Part shown: piece after piece, positions 15,267 through 16,805 of the stretch | How positions within the stretch are numbered: the stretch's first letter is position 1 | Layout: each line of letters opens with the position of its first letter | Program-made: the position numbers and the translations under genes | Assembly: GCA_002731665.1 (NCBI GenBank) | Contig: PCCJ01000068.1 | Span: 1 to 16,805, forward strand | Length of the DNA stretch: 16,805 nt | Direction of reading: 5' to 3' | Source: Actinomycetota bacterium | GTDB lineage: Bacteria > Actinomycetota > Acidimicrobiia > Acidimicrobiales > Poriferisodaliceae | The notes under the pieces: generated by a model | What the model was told of the DNA's origin: nothing | Databases searched by the model: none | What the model saw: the letters and a program-made list of their open reading frames with translations, nothing else

Positions 15267-15891
15267 TATCACCTCTCCTCACTGATTGCTCTATATTGAA
15301 ATTTGAAAAATTATTGATACGAACGGAAAGATCTCCATAAGTCGCCGGCCGCACCGTTAATGGCAATTGCACAAATTGCGCTGTCAACACTGCCCCTTGG
15401 CGGATGAGTTCGTCACAAGTTTGTGGCAAATACAATACTCTTGTGTAATTATTAAAAATCAAGTGTTTGAGCATGGGGTGCTCTCGTATTTTCAACCCGT
15501 CAACCACTAGCCGTTGAAAGTTTTCCGCTAAATAGTCAGTTAGATAGAACGTCCCGGGCTCTTCCTCAGCTAAGGCAGCAAATACACTTTTACCTGCGTA
15601 AAACTCGTAGCAATGTGCTCCAGGCAAACGCTCAACATCGAATCGATGACAGACCTCATCTAAGCGACCACCTGTGGCACAGTCGGCATACCCAATTAGA
15701 ACGTGATCATAAGTTTTACCCGCAGCCACTGACCTACGTTCGACCGCAGCCGGTATCAGATCAGGCGAGTTGTGAAGGCTTGAGGGTAAATGTTCAATAT
15801 CTACTCCGTCAATACAGTTGACCATGACAACTGCCTTCAACTCCGTGGCGAGCGCTCCACACGCAATTATCAATAACCGCCGAGTCTTCAA
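15259..15891 (-). CDS. DUF1638 protein, function unknown, linked to corrinoid methyltransferase system
   Basis: A 210-residue protein recognised as DUF1638 from IACGALATEL (9-18), SLHNSPDLI (38-46), IGYADCATGG (66-75), HCYEFYAG (93-100), GTFYLTDYLAENF (113-125), and NYTRVLYLPQ (148-157). Conserved-looking Cys/His positions C11, H40, C71, H93 and C94 could bind a metal or cofactor; this is a hypothesis. The start appears to be TTG at 15891, giving a 4-bp TTGA overlap with the stop of the corrinoid protein; a later start cannot be excluded, but the family N-terminus (LIIACGAL) begins only a few residues in. It in turn overlaps the next gene by 8 bp. In this family, genes for MtgA-like and corrinoid proteins are common neighbours as I recall, so a role in corrinoid-dependent methyl transfer is likely. 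Confidence 0.82.
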   Translation of the reverse strand: MKTRRLLIIACGALATELKAVVMVNCIDGVDIEHLPSSLHNSPDLIPAAVERRSVAAGKTYDHVLIGYADCATGGRLDEVCHRFDVERLPGAHCYEFYAGKSVFAALAEEEPGTFYLTDYLAENFQRLVVDGLKIREHPMLKHLIFNNYTRVLYLPQTCDELIRQGAVLTAQFVQLPLTVRPATYGDLSVRINNFSNFNIEQSVRRGDSD

Positions 15892-16604
15892 GACGCCGTC
15901 TTGTACTTTTCCTGAACAAGGTGTAAAGCTGTTTCGGACGCCACGGCAGCATCACGACAGTAAGCATCTGCCCCTATCGCATCGCCAAATTCCTGATTCA
16001 GCGGTGCTCCTCCTACCAGTATGATGTAATCATCTCTCATGTCTTTTTGGATCAAAGTATCAATCACTACCTTCATATAAGGCATGGTTGTGGTCAGTAA
16101 CGCCGACAATCCAAGTATGTCCGGTTGATGCTCTAAAAGAGCCGCTATGTACTCATCGACGTCAGTGTTGATACCCAAATCAATTACTTCAAATCCAGCT
16201 CCTTCGAGCATCATGCCGACAAGGTTTTTCCCGATGTCGTGAATATCACCCTTTACAGTACCGATGACGACTTTTCCTATTGGCTTCGCTCCGGTCTCAG
16301 CGAGGAGTGGTCGCAATATTGCCATGCCACTCTTCATGGCATTAGCAGCTAGTAGTACTTCTGGAACGAATAATATACCGTCACGAAAATCAACACCGAC
16401 AATTCGCATACCCTCCACTAGGGCTTCCCCCAATACGAGGTCGGCAGTCCAGTTTCGGCTAAGTAAGATCTCAGTACCCTCCCTGATTTCATCAGCCATG
16501 CCGTCATATAAGTCATCATGCATTTGAAGTACAAGATCCTGATCACTCAACGAGGAGAGATCTAAGTCATCCGGAACTTCTATCTGATCGAGTTCCTCGC
16601 TCAT
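15888..16604 (-). CDS. Corrinoid (methyl-carrier) protein, MtbC/MtgC-like
   Basis: A 238-residue B12-binding protein. The N-terminal helical cap domain spans ~20-105 (ALVEGMRIVGVDFRDGILFVPEVLLAANAM at 61-90). The Rossmann-like cobalamin domain follows, with the DxHxxG motif in GDIHDIGKN (119-127), so H122 is the predicted lower axial cobalt ligand. LSALLTTTM (166-174) and VGGAPLN (197-203) form the rest of the corrin tail pocket. It shuttles a methyl group from the MttB-like enzyme to the pterin methyltransferase, both encoded downstream. It is the first gene of the - strand block, with ATG at 16604 and a G-rich AGG-containing stretch just upstream. Its stop overlaps the DUF1638 start by 4 bp. 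Confidence 0.92.
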   Translation of the reverse strand: MSEELDQIEVPDDLDLSSLSDQDLVLQMHDDLYDGMADEIREGTEILLSRNWTADLVLGEALVEGMRIVGVDFRDGILFVPEVLLAANAMKSGMAILRPLLAETGAKPIGKVVIGTVKGDIHDIGKNLVGMMLEGAGFEVIDLGINTDVDEYIAALLEHQPDILGLSALLTTTMPYMKVVIDTLIQKDMRDDYIILVGGAPLNQEFGDAIGADAYCRDAAVASETALHLVQEKYKTAS

Positions 16605-16805
16605 GCACCTACCCCCGGACTATGACCACAGACGAGCGCGATCACCTTCAAAGAAAGCCGACACTTTTAGCCAGCTGAAATAGAAATTGAATACACAATC
16701 AATAGCGGAACCCTATCATGGTAATAGCTAGTAATCAGTTAATAAGTAGCTATATGGTTAAGCAAGTGAGTAAGTGCTTCATCTACATTAATTTCTGATG
16801 TCTCG
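16605..16805. promoter_or_regulatory. Upstream region of the corrinoid operon, likely promoter
   Basis: About 200 bp without a supported gene, ahead of the - strand block. It should contain the operon promoter, but no confident -35/-10 pair was found. ATAGCTA (16724-16730) and TAGCTAT (16747-16753) are perfect reverse complements with a 16-nt spacer and might be a regulator site. I see no riboswitch-like conserved core such as a cobalamin or glycine element, judged by eye only. Confidence 0.35.

Noticed and set aside
16760..16779. AAGCA...TGCTT hairpin near the right edge
   Set aside because: Only five pairs with a ten-base loop; too weak to support a function.
16754..16798. Tiny + strand ORF of 14 codons
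   Set aside because: No ribosome binding site, no recognisable product, and length expected by chance.

Overview
The window is a dense, bacterial catabolic cluster with moderate base composition. It holds eleven complete genes plus one cut by the left edge, and no RNA genes, insertion sequences or CRISPR arrays were seen. The theme is demethylation of choline-type quaternary amines and oxidation of the released one-carbon units. The short-type NuoE/NuoF fusion, the split formate dehydrogenase and the style of the SAM methyltransferase suggest an actinobacterium-like organism. That assignment comes from remembered family resemblance and is weak.

Left block, + strand (1-4038): the C-terminal part of a dimethylglycine/sarcosine dehydrogenase-type flavoprotein with a GcvT-like folate domain, then electron-transfer flavoprotein beta and alpha subunits, then a class I SAM methyltransferase overlapping etfA by 4 bp. 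The dehydrogenase would pass electrons to ETF and its methyl carbon to tetrahydrofolate.

Central block, + strand (4115-8642): an NAD-linked, molybdenum/tungsten formate dehydrogenase with two remarkable features. The catalytic subunit carries an in-frame UGA exactly where selenocysteine belongs, followed by a SECIS-like hairpin whose GGUCU loop sits 18 nt after UGA, as I recall for E. coli fdhF. The usual single FdhA chain is also split and permuted. The catalytic C-terminal part (4115-6043) comes first, then the NuoEF-like beta subunit (6044-7786), then the N-terminal iron-sulfur part (7779-8642), which ends with the [4Fe-4S] domain that normally packs on the Mo site.

Right block, - strand (16604 down to 8648): in transcription order a corrinoid protein, DUF1638, a small 'virulence factor' family protein, methyl-H4folate:corrinoid methyltransferase, a RACo-type corrinoid activator, an MttB-family methyltransferase without pyrrolysine, and a choline dehydrogenase-like GMC oxidoreductase. 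Several of these genes overlap or nearly touch, and four start with GTG or TTG. The block meets the fdh operon tail to tail at a 9-bp perfect hairpin that covers both stop codons.

Inferred pathway: choline is oxidised toward glycine betaine (GMC enzyme plus an aldehyde dehydrogenase not in the window). One methyl is moved by MttB-like protein to the corrinoid protein and then to H4folate. Dimethylglycine and sarcosine are then oxidatively demethylated with ETF, and the C1 units leave through H4folate as formate, which the selenoprotein formate dehydrogenase oxidises to CO2 with NADH formation. The most interesting candidates for undescribed biology are the split selenoprotein formate dehydrogenase and the two uncharacterised families (DUF1638 and 'virulence factor') translationally coupled to the corrinoid protein.
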